Below the pieces are notes generated by a model, which saw nothing but the letters and a program-made list of their open reading frames with translations, did no database searches and was not told the origin of the DNA. Made by a program: the position numbers and the translations under genes. 64,000 bases of DNA, taken from the NCBI RefSeq assembly GCF_028858725.1, contig NC_084760.1, positions 82,094,367 to 82,158,366 on the forward strand, read 5' to 3'. The DNA comes from Colius striatus. Its lineage: Eukaryota; Chordata; Aves; Coliiformes; Coliidae. Shown one piece after another: positions 12,469 through 24,800 of this stretch (positions are counted from its first letter, which is position 1; every line of letters begins with the position of its first letter).

Positions 12469-14378
12469 AAGGAGGTCTGAGGATAGCTCCTGCAGATTAG
12501 TTTAATTTTCTTCTTTAAGTCTAAAGACATACTTCAGGTCTTGTAAACAGAGGCAGAGAGGGGTGTGCTTTCAAGCCAGACGGTAAGAAACGGTGCTGAA
12601 AGCACTGGAAGAAATTCATTTGAGGTGAAGGGCTGCGGCGCAGTGAAGCTGGTACAGTCTAGTGGTGCATGAAGGCAGAGGGGAGACGGCGAATTTGGTT
12701 GGCTGATTTGCCTTATGCTGGCAGCTGGACTCCCGAATTCATTGCTTTTAATTTCAGGGGACAGGGGTTGCCTACGGGAAGCTTTTCCAAAGGTATTTTT
12801 GAACTTGTCCGCACGCAAACAAACCAAATCTAAACGAGTTCTATATTGACATGGGGCTGGACTCCCTTCCCTTCAGTGATGAGATACTTAGTAACTGGCG
12901 TTCGAGTGAGGCTATTTTTGTTTCAAAATATGGGAGATGCATTTAGGTTAGATGAGAAATATTTCAATTTTCACTAATAAAGTATAGCATAAGTCCCACT
13001 TGAAGTCCCACTTCAGAAGGTCATGACATTTCTGATCTGTGCCTTTATTTCCTTAGAGTTTGACAATCACCCTTAAAGGCTGTTAGCTCATAAAACTCCT
13101 AGAAAATGGTGCAGAAAAGATATTATGGGAGACTACAAAATAAGCTTCATGTACAAGCTTGAGTTTATTTTTAGTAATGAAAGTCAAAACTTCCTTTGCA
13201 AATGTTTAGTTGAAACACCTGATGAGCAGCAGGGAGTTATCCTGAGTTTTGGTATCCTTGTCTCCTTCCACTAAGGTGGCACAGATTTGCTTGTTCTTTC
13301 CTTTGGTGCTGGCACTGGAAAGACATGTCCAGAAAAATGTTTTACTGAATTCCTGGAAGACTGCTTTTTTTTTCTGTTTGCATGGTCATCTCACTCTTGG
13401 AGAACCTGTAGAGGTAGAATAGGCTCTATCTTCTACAAATTAGATTTTAACAATGACTTTAAATGCAAGTTCTCTCTCTCTTTGCATGAGACTCAAAATT
13501 CCAGTGTGAGGTTGAGACCATTTTTGCCCATTCTTCTAAATACCCTAAGAAGTTTCCAGAATAAATGACACTCTGCTGTTGGGCTTTTGCTAATGCATTA
13601 GTTAATTAATTTCAAGGTAAAGGGAGTATTCTTACTGTCTACTCCAATCTGTAACACGGACATGTCACCAGTGCTTAGTAGAAGGGTAATCAGCAGCTGG
13701 CAAGATCAGGGCATGCTGCAGAAGAGTGCTCGTTCAAAAGTGTGCTTATTCAGCAGAACCCTACAAAAAGCCTTTCAAGACGCATTTGGCACTTGGTGGT
13801 AACAGTCTCATGTAACAGAAAAATCCGCACTGCTACAGGGCAACATACGCTTCTGTAATTATTTAGCAATCACAGTAAGTTGTAAGCAAAATCTGTTGCA
13901 TAAACCATGAAATACCACAGGCTCCTTTTGGAAAATGGCAAAGATTAACCCTAGAAATTTTAGGTCCCCTAGAATAAAAACAGACACATAACTAGCCAGT
14001 CGATCTGTGGTTCTTTCCCCCTACATTTGTGACCTTTTCCATTTCAGAGGAGCCAGGGTTTTTTTTCTGAGCTGTGAGCAGCGACTGTTTTGTTGTGCTG
14101 TCACTTGGCCACGCAGCAGCTGGCAGTGTGTGGGGTAGCTAATCATCCATTTTGCTGATTCAGTCCAGGTTATGGCCAACCTGTACACATCTGAGCTTTG
14201 TTCTCTGAAAATACAACTGCGGGAAATACATAAAGCAGTCAGGGTCCGCTCATCAAAAACACCGAGTTAGAGACCACATCTTAATTTGCTGCCCTAACAA
14301 AGGGTGACTGGGATCCACTTCGGGAGGAAAGCTCATCTTTCAGTGTTTCTGCTGTCTCTTTTGTCAAGAGCAGCTTTT

Positions 14379-14521
14379 TCATCTCTTCCTTCCCCCCCTC
14401 TCCCATCTCTTCTGCCAAAGCTGCTGCATTCCCTGTCAGTCAGTGACGCCCAAGTGCTGCATTTGGTAAAGCAGGGAAGGGGAAGGAGAGGGGAGGAGGG
14501 AGGGGGAAGGCAGGCAGGGCC
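14379..14521. repeat. Polypyrimidine tract followed by polypurine / G4-capable tract
   Basis: A C/T-rich stretch (about 14384-14415, with a run of seven C) is followed 60 bp later by a G/A-rich stretch (14473-14521). Within 14474-14506 there are five runs of three or more G separated by 1-7 bases, which fits the usual G-quadruplex pattern on the plus strand. The two tracts are roughly complementary and could pair. Confidence 0.7.
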
Positions 14522-17500
14522 ACTGCAAAATGCTGCATGTGGAAAGGAAAAACTAAGGAACAGTGCTGGAAGGAGGGAGTTGGCAAGTGCTGGGAGAAAT
14601 AAAAACTCAAGTATGCATCATGCTTTGGAGCACTTGTGCATTTGCCTGCATGTTTCAACTCAGCAGGTTCAGCCCAGAGACTTCAGCCCTTGAACTACAG
14701 GCACTAAAAGCAGCCCAGCAGCAGATCACTGCTTAAATTTCACTGCAGCATCTTTGTGTGCTAGAGATGAGCATGAGGTAAGAGAAGAAAAGAGACTGCA
14801 AGTAGGTACTAGGAGGAGAGACAGACTAGCTAAGCATGAAGACAGAGGCATCTTAAGCCCACCACTGACCCGGGCACATGAATATGCTTTTCCAATTGTA
14901 CTGAAGTAGCTTTGGCAGGGAGAGAAGAATAAAGCAAAAGAAAGAAAAGCTCAAAAGCAATACAGTCCCAAAGAGAGGCACATCCCTTTCCTCAGCGTGC
15001 CAACGTGTTTTTCAAGGCACTGTGTTACAAAGGCACACAATTACAAAGGCACCATCTCACCCAGGCCCCCCCGCAGAAGGGAACTGCTGTGCCCTGCTGC
15101 ACATTGCTCTCTGCCCAGGCTTGCTGTCTCCATTTGAGTTCATCAAATGTTAGCAGGGATGTTTGTATCGTGTTTGAAGCTTAAATGTGATAAAACATTT
15201 ATTGACATAAAAAAGCAAAGCCTAAGGCAGCATTTCAAACCAGGAGGCTCTGATCTCTTCATAGGGAGGCTCGTGCAAGCCTAGGGAGGATGAAGAGTTT
15301 TTCTGCCTTGTTGGATTGTCGTCACTTAAGCTTCATTCAAAGCAGAATTGTTTGCTGCATGCTGAATATTCTCTAGATAGTTCCTTTCCTGAGACCTACA
15401 TGGAGATAAAGCAAGGAAACCTAACAGGATGCCTCTATCATACGTCTGAGACTAACTAAATGCAGTATTTGCTTTGTATCCTCTTTTCCTAGGGAAGGCA
15501 AGATTTCTCCCATCCCTGATCTTAGCAGTTGTCATAGTAATGTTGCAGTAGAGTGCACAGTAGCTTCAACTAGGGCTCAAGCTCACGGTGTTGTCTGTAA
15601 AAACATGCACTAAGAGAAGGTCTCAAACTACCAGTAAATAGTAATTTAGAATACCTAATTTATAATTTAAGGTCCCAATTCTGTTACACACTGTACCTGC
15701 TTCCCCGTCAGAAAGCCTTGCTGAAATTCAGCCTAGATATATACAAACATTTCAACATACATGCAGCATGGAGACTAATCAGCGTCAGCAATGAGAGCAA
15801 AGGCATGCAACACACACGCAGGATGCCGCAGAGTGGCAGGTAGCCTGCTGGCTAAGGCACTTGACTAGAAAGCAGCTGCTGTGCTTCACTGACTGCTGAT
15901 GCATTTCACATTGAATAATCTGCCATTGCTCAGGAACAATTCAGAAAGCAGGGACAGGGTCAAGGGACAAGCTTTAGGACGCAGAAATTCTGGCTTTAAG
16001 TGTTCTCAGGATGAGGAGGGTTGGGGGGGGGGAGGTGCACGCTAACTGCTAGCAAATATTTTTAAGAAATCAAGGCAGGAGTTAAGCACCCCCATCGCTC
16101 TGGGGCAGGGGGGAGGGAACAGCTCTCTGCCTCTAGTTTGATAGTAGGTAATTGCCTATGTTCTGTTCCACGCAGCAAGATTTTGCTGCAGTTATTTGGG
16201 TACTGGCTAGGCTTGAGACTTGGACACCCACTTGATCCGAGTGCCTGCAGTGTGCTACAGCTGATGAACAGGGAATGCTGGATCTTTTCCCAATTTTTGC
16301 TTTGCACATTTCCCACGCATGTTATCTTCCCTTCCCTGTCCAGAGTGAGAACATGTGAGTCGTGACCAGGTTCTATTAGATAACAGCTTCAGCTCTGCCT
16401 GAACCTTGGTCACACAGAGCACATTGCCAGAGCAAGCACTGCATTTGGTATGTGGCTGAGGAAGGGTGCAGCACAGCGAAGGCACAGCTGACAGAAGTGC
16501 ACAGCATGCCAACGTAGATTACAGCAGATGCCTTCTGAAAGGAGAAACCAGATATTTAAAAAATCTTAATTTGCTTAGTTTTCCACTACTGGCAGTCTCT
16601 GGGATAGCACGTTATTAATGACATCCTCCCCACAACTACAGCCGGAGCCTGGGAGAGCTTAACTAAGCTCAGCTGAGCCGCTGGGAAGCATTGGGGAAGC
16701 CGGGCAAGAACACACCGCTGCGGTCCAGCCACTGCCTCTGGCTTCTGATCCCACCAGCAGCATTGTTCCTTGTTGTTTCTCAATGTCTCTCATAAATTAC
16801 GAATCTCCATGCACAAAGAGATTTTGCTGAATTACAGATTGCATTTTCTGTTACATGCTCAGAGGAGAATAAACGAGCAACTAATTGAGAAGATAAATAA
16901 TTAAAGACTTTTGATAAATACTGCACATAACATTATAGTGTAACTGGAAGCTCCAGTGACACTGGAGAGCTATGACACTTTCATGTTTCCCATTTGTTTA
17001 GTAAAGAGGGACTTCTGCTTCCTTGACTGTGGCCAGCTCAGTGTATTGAGTCTGTTTGCTGAAATCCTGCAGATTTGGCTAATTCCCATCTCCCTGTTTA
17101 TGCAGCTGTGTCATGTACCAGGAGGCAACATATTACATTTCTGTACTACACACTATTTTGTATACCATATTCCTGTAGTCTATCACTGTCTTCTCTTTGG
17201 TGTGACAGCAGGCAACCTCAATAGCATAGAATTTAAGCTAATTGTATCTGGTTCCCTTGTTTGTGAAAAACAGTGTTTGAAGGTTGAAGAACAGAAGTCA
17301 TTCCACACCTTCTCCCTTCTGACAGTTCTCCGAGCACTTTCTAAAATATCATCTACGAGTTCAGCAGTAGACCAACTTGACTACTGCAACTTGTAGGCTT
17401 TAGTTGGATCTCAGAGCAAAGCATAGCAATGAGGACAATACCGATCAGTAGAGCTGCAGTGGTATCTCGAGGGCTGGGGATGCGAAGCCATAGCTAAAGC

Positions 17501-18284
17501 TAATAATCTTCTGGAAGATCAGGTTGGAGCTCAGTGGAGAGGCATCTGCTGCAGGGAGAGATCAGGCCAAGGACAATGTCTTCAGGCCTGGATGCAAGTT
17601 TGATTCTCCAGAGATGACTGAGCCACCCCAGGAACCCAAGGGGTTTAAGAAATGTATGAGGTTATAAGGTGTTACACACGCTTTAGAGAAGGGATCAGAG
17701 AAGGGCTGGGGAGTTTTCTTTCAGGAATTCATTTTGGTTTCTAAAGTTACGTAAACAGAGCCTGAATAATGTGATAATGAGCACCTCAGGGACATGGAGA
17801 ATAACTTACCACAACTGAGGAACGCAAGTGCTTGGCACAGATAAACAGGAGCTATAGATTCCCTGGAAACTGGGATAATCCACCTCTGAGAAGCAGAGCA
17901 CCAGCCCTCCCGCTAACGGACCGAAATCCCCGCGCTGCGCAGTGCGTCGGATTTGCTCCTTCCAATGACCCCAAACCCCCAGCAGGACTGGGCTCTGGCT
18001 GAAAAGGGAAATCCGCAGTTCCCCCAGGAGAGGAAATGGCCACTCGCAGTGTCTAAGGGAAGGCTTCAGTGTCAGATCTCTTACCGCCTTGTTTGTGATG
18101 CTTCCACTGTCTCCTCTGGATAGAGGAAGGAAGCCTGGCAACTGCAGAGGAAAAGAGTGGGCAACAAACCTGCAAAACAACTCAGCTCCCAACTGGTGTT
18201 CAGGAGCCCTGCTCCTGCTGCACAGCCAGAGATTTGCTCTGATGGCTGGGCTACTGAAGCTGCCAGCTAACTAGTGGATTTGCA

Positions 18285-18297
18285 GTGTGTGTGTGTG
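18285..18297. repeat. Short (GT)n microsatellite
   Basis: Six GT units, followed by a run of G. Confidence 0.75.
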
Positions 18298-18837
18298 GGG
18301 GAGGTTCTGGAGCAAATAGAAACTAGAAGAAGAGTGTTTGCAAATCTTTGGACAGTAAGTGAGCTGACATACAAACTTATTAATGTGAACATCCCAAATG
18401 TTCATTTATCCTGTGTGAGCCAGCGACTAGAGGCAAAGGCAAGCTCTCTTCCTCAAGCTCAGCTGCTTCAACACAAAAATTTGAGTTAAGAGGCTGCTCT
18501 AAGGATTGCTTTTCCCCAAGGAGAACTCAGAGCAGTTATTTTGGGATATCTGAAACACAGGAACATTCTTGGGATTCTGCAATAAGCCTCAGAGTTGAGA
18601 AAACAGAATATGCTAACCAGCCATGGTTTGGAAGGAGGCTACCAATCATCTCGAACCGAACCTTGCCGTTACCATTATCCTGACTGGTGGAGCTGCAAAT
18701 GGTACCTGCAAGATAGGCACAATATCCATTAGGAGATCTTCTCTTAGGGCAAGATTAGAATTATTTTTTATCACTCTTTCCTCCCCCGCTCATAATTCAC
18801 CTATCCAGGATTCCACTGCTGTGCCAGCAGGGTCAAA

Positions 18838-19395
18838 GAAGTGATTGTTCCCCTGTACTCAGTGCTGGTGAAGCTGCACCTTGAGTGCTGTGTTCAGTTC
18901 TGGGCCCCTCACTACAAGACGAACACTGAGGAGCTGGAGCTTGTCCAGAGATGGGCAATGAAGCTGGTGAAAGGTCTGGAGAACAAATCTCACCAGAAAC
19001 TGCTGAAGAAGCTGCGGGTGTTAAGTCTGGAGAAAAGGAGGCTGAGGGGAGATGTGGTCAAGCTCTGCAACTACCTGAAAGGAGGTGGGAGTCAGTCTTT
19101 TTTTCCCCAAGTTACAAGTGATAGGACAAGAGGAAATGGGCTCAAGTTGCACCAGGGGAGGTTTAGACTGAAGATTAGGGAGAACTGGTTCACTGAGAGG
19201 GTTGTTAAACACTGCAACAGGCTGGCCAGGGAGGTGATGGGGTCACCATTCTTGGAGAACCTTAAAAGCCATGTAGCTGAGGACCTGAAGGACATGGTTT
19301 AGTGACGCCCTGGCTGTGTGAGGTTAGTGGTTGGACTCAATGATCTTAAAGGTCTTTTTGAACTGTAACTATTCTATGATTCCATGGTCCTATGA
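18838..19395 (+). mobile_element. CR1 LINE, 5'-truncated, ORF2 C-terminal part plus 3' tail
   Basis: The copy starts inside ORF2 and ends in a CR1 3' UTR with tail attctatgattccatgg. Frame 18841-19302 stays open for 153 codons. It shows the typical CR1 C-terminal series: YS-LVK-HLE-CVQFWAPHYK, LE-VQR-A-K--KGLE, SLEKRRLRGD, YLKGG, SDRTRGNG and LAREV--SPFLE. The reverse transcriptase and endonuclease domains are missing, so the copy is dead. The 3' UTR keeps the core ttggactcaatgatcttaaa. Insertion antisense to TTC7A is tolerated in the intron. Confidence 0.93.
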
Positions 19396-20040
19396 AAGCA
19401 GCTGTCCTGGTTACACTCAGCATGAGTGGGGATGCTTCCTGCAACCTCAGCCTCACACATGACGGGCGCGCTATCACTTGACGGGGAATTCCAGTGGAGA
19501 GCACCGTCCCTCAGGAGGCTGCGCTGATGGCCCACCAGCAAGTGTTGCGCTGCTGACGTGCCAGTTTTGGGAGGAGGTGTAACCAGCTATGTCACCCTGC
19601 AGAGCAGGCTGAAAATAGGATTGCACTCACTGTGCCATGTGGCTCAGTGGTATGTCAGGACATGTATTTTTAGGAAATTCCTCCTTTGGGCAGAAAGGGT
19701 GAAGTGCTTGGCCTGGTTTGCAGGCTGCTGGCTTTGCCCAGATCTTTCATCCTAGACTGTGGGAGCACGTTGGCCACCAGTTGTCTGCGGATGCCCTTGG
19801 TGCCTGGACACAGTGCCAGACCTAGTTACCTATTGATCAGGGTGGTTGTGGAAGGCTAAAAGACAACTGGTCTGCTGCTGTGCTTGTCTTTGTTTCAATA
19901 CACGCACGCTTGCTCTCTTTCTCTCTTTGCTAGTGCTTTTCAGAGAGGGAACTGACCTCCACAGAGTAGGGATGGAGAAAAAAGTAAGGAAGATCAATGT
20001 CTTGAGAAGAATATGGTCTCTGAGGAGCAGCCATAAAAAT

Positions 20041-20072
20041 ACCTTGCTTGCAGAATACCTTGCCTGCAGAAT
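20041..20072. repeat. 16-bp tandem duplication
   Basis: Two adjacent 16-bp units, accttgcttgcagaat and accttgcctgcagaat, differ by one base. A (GA)n run follows at 20126-20141. Confidence 0.85.
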
Positions 20073-20125
20073 GAATGTATGAGGGGAATAGGGAGCTCTG
20101 AGGGGATAGCTCACGCAGAGAAAAA

Positions 20126-20141
20126 AGAGAGAGAGAGAGAA
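20126..20141. repeat. (AG)n microsatellite
   Basis: About eight AG dinucleotides after an A run. Confidence 0.85.
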
Positions 20142-20817
20142 GGAAAAGCAGATGGTAAGTAGGGGATTTAAATAAGTTTCTGGAAAGGCAAAGAGGAACC
20201 TGACTTGGTGGGGTACTTTTTAGGTAATGAAAAAAATGCAGTACATCTCCATGCCCAGCCAGTTACTGATGCACAGACAGTGTTATGGCTTGTCTGACCC
20301 CAAGAGAAGGACGATGTAAGGCTGTGCTGGACTCACAATCAAATTCTTCTCTCTGACAGACACTTGCCAGCTTCCTCTTTTCCCCAGAACATCATTCCTA
20401 TCAGGCAGCATGTGTTCAGCTCCAGCATCTGGGTTGTGATTTTTTGGCAGCTGCACAAAATCTCTGCTATTAGGTCCCACCTGCCAGCTTCATGTCTGCT
20501 CCCACAGACCTCTGCCTGTTAGCAAATGTTTCAAAATCACACTGCCAGACACAGCACATCATTCTGCAATCCCACCTTGGGCAAAAACCCTCATGGAAGG
20601 GCTCCTTTCAATGTCAGTGGGGTGTAGGAGGGAAAGGCTAGAGGACAGGCCTCTGGATTACAGGCAGAAATATTAATTTAGGTCACAGCTTGTACTGTAT
20701 TTTTTTCAGCAGTAATGTAAACTGGTTATTTTCCCCCTGAATTATGTGAACACTACTATTTTTTCAATGACATTTTAAGCAGCTTTTTCTTGAGACATGT
20801 TCCATGCTATAATTGGT

Positions 20818-21802
20818 GATCAATGGCATGGAATCAAGTTGGAGACCTGTGGCCAGTGGAGTTCCACAGGGCTCAGTTCTGAGGTCGGTCTTGTTGAACA
20901 TCCTCATCAACAACCTGGATGAGAGGACAGTGTACCCTCATCAAGTTCCCTGAAGACACCAAACTGGGAGGACTGCCTGATTCCCCAGAAGGCTGTGCTG
21001 CCATTCAGCGGGATCTCGACTGGCTGGAGAGTTGGGCAGAGAGGAACCTCATGAGGTTCAACAAGGACAAGTGCAGAGTCCTGCATTTGGGAAGGAACAA
21101 CCCCATGCACCAGTACAGGCTGGGGATGACCTGCTGGAGAGCAGCTCTGCAGAGAGAGACTTGGGAGTCCTGATTGACAATAAACTAAATATGAGCCAGT
21201 AATGTGCCCTCACAGCCAAGAAGGCCAATGGCATCCTGGGATGCATCAAGAAGAGTGTGGCCAGCAGGTCAAGGGAGGTTCTTCTCCCCCTCTACTCTGC
21301 CCTGGCGAGGCCTCATCTGGAGTACTGTGTCCAGTTTTGGGCTTCCTAGCTCAAGTGGGACAGGGAACTTCTGGAGAGAGTCCAGTGCAGGGAGACTGGA
21401 GTATCTTCCTTATGAGGAAAGGCTGTGGGAACTGGGGCTGTTTAGTCTAGAGGAGACTGCAGGGGGATATTAATATTTACAAATATCTACATGGTGGATG
21501 TCAGGAGGTTGAGGCATCACTTTTTTCTGTTATGTCCAGTGACAGGACGAGGGGTGATGGAAAGGAGCTGGAACACAGAAAGTTCCATTTAAATATAAGG
21601 AAAAAACTATTTCACTTGTGAGGGTGAGGGAGCAGTGGCACAGGTTGCCCTGGAGGGGTTGTGTAGCCTCCTTCTCTGGAGGTTTTCAAAAGCCACCTGG
21701 ATGCATTCCTATGCAACCTGATCTAGGTTGACCTGTTTTGGCAGGGAGTTGGACTGGATGATCTCTAAAGGTCCCTTCCAACCCCTACCATTCTATGATT
21801 CT
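20818..21802 (+). mobile_element. CR1 LINE, longest copy in the window (about 985 bp)
   Basis: The copy begins in the last part of the reverse transcriptase domain (text equivalent to V-P-Q-G-S-V-L) and ends at ccattctatgattc. The frame is broken several times: it runs open at 20919-21173, then shifts, with stop codons in the connection region. The catalytic F-A-D-D box of CR1 reverse transcriptase reads F-P-E-D (near 20944-20955), so the catalytic site is lost. The 3' UTR has the canonical ttggactggatgatctctaa and ggtcccttccaacccc. This is a non-functional remnant. Confidence 0.94.
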
Positions 21803-24800
21803 TCAAATAAGAGAGTTTGTGAACTTTGTTCACCAGAATGTGTTTATGTGTAGCCATTCTTCCTTCTTCACAAATTCTTCCTTTCCCTTCCCTTGCTTCT
21901 CTCAGCAGTCCCAGCCATGCGATGCCACCACCAGCGTCATGTGTGATTACTGTATGTCACCTGATTGTTGAAACACTTCATTAGTAAACAAAGTGCTGAA
22001 ATACAGCTTGCTCATCTATCCTGAATAAGAGGTCTACCCACAGCAATAACTGCAATTTTTAATTCTGTATGGGAAGAAAGGACTTACACTTCCACAAAAA
22101 TCATCTGCTATAGTATTCACAGTCTAACTTTGCCCAGCATGAACCTAGGCAACAAGGCTGTGCTTTTGGTGCAAGGCACAGTATCAATTGGAGATGGTCT
22201 AAGCTACTTGTTTATGGCATCTCTAAAATTGCAAACAAAAGAGACAATCAGTGCTTTTTGATGTAGACATCTGTCAGCAGAGAAACAACTGCTAATTGTC
22301 ATGTAATAACCACACCAGACACTTCTACAGCAGTCATCTTTCTGTAAGTCAAGCATGAAAAAATTTGTTACTCATCCAAGCACCAAGCATATTTTGTCCA
22401 GATCTGGCTGCATTTCTGCAACTGCTTAAAACTCCAGTGTTACGATGCTCTTTTATAGATGGATACTTGAGATCAAACTATTTATCCACAATGTAGCAGT
22501 AAATAATTGCTTCTGCTGTCATGTGATTAACATATTTAGCTTTGTAATCTAATATTTGCATTTTAGTTTTAGAAGCAATGTAGGTATACTGAGAAAAGGT
22601 GCCGATATTCTCACATAAATACAAGCACGTGTCATTTGTAGAGAATTGGTTCAACGGCAGCACTACCTAGTTGCACTTTACCATTCAGAGAAGCCTTGGT
22701 CCTACCATAGGAGCTGTGAGTTTGGCAAGCACATGGTTCTACATGAGCTCTGAGCAATGTTAAAGCAGTACAGCACTGTCTAAAACCATGTGAGGGGAGG
22801 AATAGCTAATTCCATTTTTATGAAAGGATTAACTCTAGACAGCCTGCCATCATCACCATACACGTGACTTCCTAAGGCAGCTGCTTACCTTCTTTGCAGG
22901 CATGAGTTCATCAGCCTGTCACTTAATTGAAGAGAATGGAAAAAAATAGTTGCAACCTCTCCAGAGACAACAGGTAATGGGATGTCTTTTAATAACTGGT
23001 AGCCTGAACCAGGTTTGAACTGACTGAAGACTTCTGTAGAGTCTCTCTTGTTTAAATGGCACCAGAGCTGCCTGTGCTACAGACCTACATAGCTTGTCAA
23101 ACCATACCTCTGGGGAGCACTGGAGACAGCCAGCGAGGGAGAGGAACATCTTCAATTGTTGTGTCAAAGCCTCAACACAACGCAGGCTCCTGCAGCTGCC
23201 CCTGATGGGGATGATCTACTTGTAAAACATTTACATTTTCAGCAGGATGTTTCTAATTAAACTCAATTGGTTTGCACACCTGCTGAGAGTGACTGCTCTG
23301 TACCTCATCTCCCTCTCCTGCTTGAGCACAAAGAAGATGCAACTGCCTATAGGCTACCACATAGCACTGTGTTCCCTTTGTGCACTGACAGTAATTGAGA
23401 AAATAGATGGCAACGGCTGTTTTTTGTGTTTGATGCTGTTCTAGGAAGCACTTTTCTTTTCTCTTTTTTTTTTTTTCATGCTTTTTTCCCCTCTCCCCAG
23501 TGCCTAAGACTGCTCAGATTTTACAGTCCTCTTGTCAGAGTTGGGGGATTGACAGGGCTTTGTGTAGTTTCCCCGACTGTAGGGTGTCATGACTGATGCT
23601 GATAATAAACCCCTCAGGCCTGAGGAAAGTACCCATACAGATCCTGACTATGATCAGATAGATAAGGAAAGGATGGCACTGAAGCATGCCATGGTTAGTA
23701 GTGCACGATACAACAGCCATCTGTCACTTCTTAAACAGTTTTTAGCCTGTCTTAGGAGCACAGCCTGACTTGAACATTTAAGAGAAAGTTTTGTGGATAC
23801 TGTGTTATACTGTCTGAAGAATCTATGATTTTGCCTGGAAAGGTCTAAGACAACCAAACCTTCAGAGAAAGCTGCTGAAATTGGGTGGACAGTCGGCAGG
23901 ACTTCTGGTTTGTGATTGCTATCCTAGGCTCCTTTTCTACATCTTTAGGGAGCCTGCACTTGTCAGTGAGATATAAGTCATGCCTCAAAAGCATACTTGA
24001 ATGCTTTGGCCTTGTTGTACTGTGGCGTTGCCCTGCTGTGAAATGAGAAAAATGCATTCACTGTGCCGTGGCAGCAGGTCAGCATCCCAAATGTTCTCCC
24101 CTCCAACGAGCTCACTGGGTCAGAATAATTCTGTTTTGGATTGTACAGGACAGTCTCCTGGGTAACACGCTTCACAGCAATGCTCGGGGGGAACACGCCC
24201 TTGAATGCAAGGCAGTCAGTCAATGAGATTTATAATTACCGTGTTTTATAACCTCGTCCATTCAGGCAGGGAAGGATACCGATGAAGAGATATCAAACAA
24301 GAGAAGGGATATGTTTGCACCTACATAAATAGCTGCTGTTAATATGATTTGAAACCTGGATGGCAGAAGGTGACCTTTTGTCCCCTGCGTGGTCCAGCGT
24401 AACACAACAAATCCACAACCATTTCTAAACTCGGCTAGCAGGAGGGCATAAACCTCTGACTGCAGCTACCCTCTGCCAGAGAAAGGGATGTAAAACCCAC
24501 TCTGTATCACCAAAATCTTCTGATTGCATTAAGGAAGGTCTTGGCTCAAGGCCAGGTCCCAGCTGTCCCTGTAGTGATAATGACTGCCCTCCCTAGGGGT
24601 GCTGAGCGTGGGCAGAATCCAGCTGCATTTTCATACACGTAAATTGTCTGAACAGAGTGGTGTTAACGCTTCTGGGATAACAAACTGAATGTATAGATGT
24701 CTCATCAACAGCAAGCTCTGTGCAGAATGTGGTTTGTTTTCAAAAAGGCCCGGAGGTAAAAAAAAAAACCACCAGAAAATCTCCTGGTACAGTTTATCTG

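Noticed and set aside
15833-15890. tRNA-like text (gctggctaaggcacttgact)
   Set aside because: It resembles the A-box side of a tRNA or tRNA-derived SINE, but no B box (GGTTCGAATCC-like) or foldable cloverleaf follows.
17806-18192. 128-codon minus-strand frame in a GC-richer stretch of the long intron
   Set aside because: There is no homology I recognise, no good splice sites at its ends, and overlapping frames of similar length occur in the same segment.
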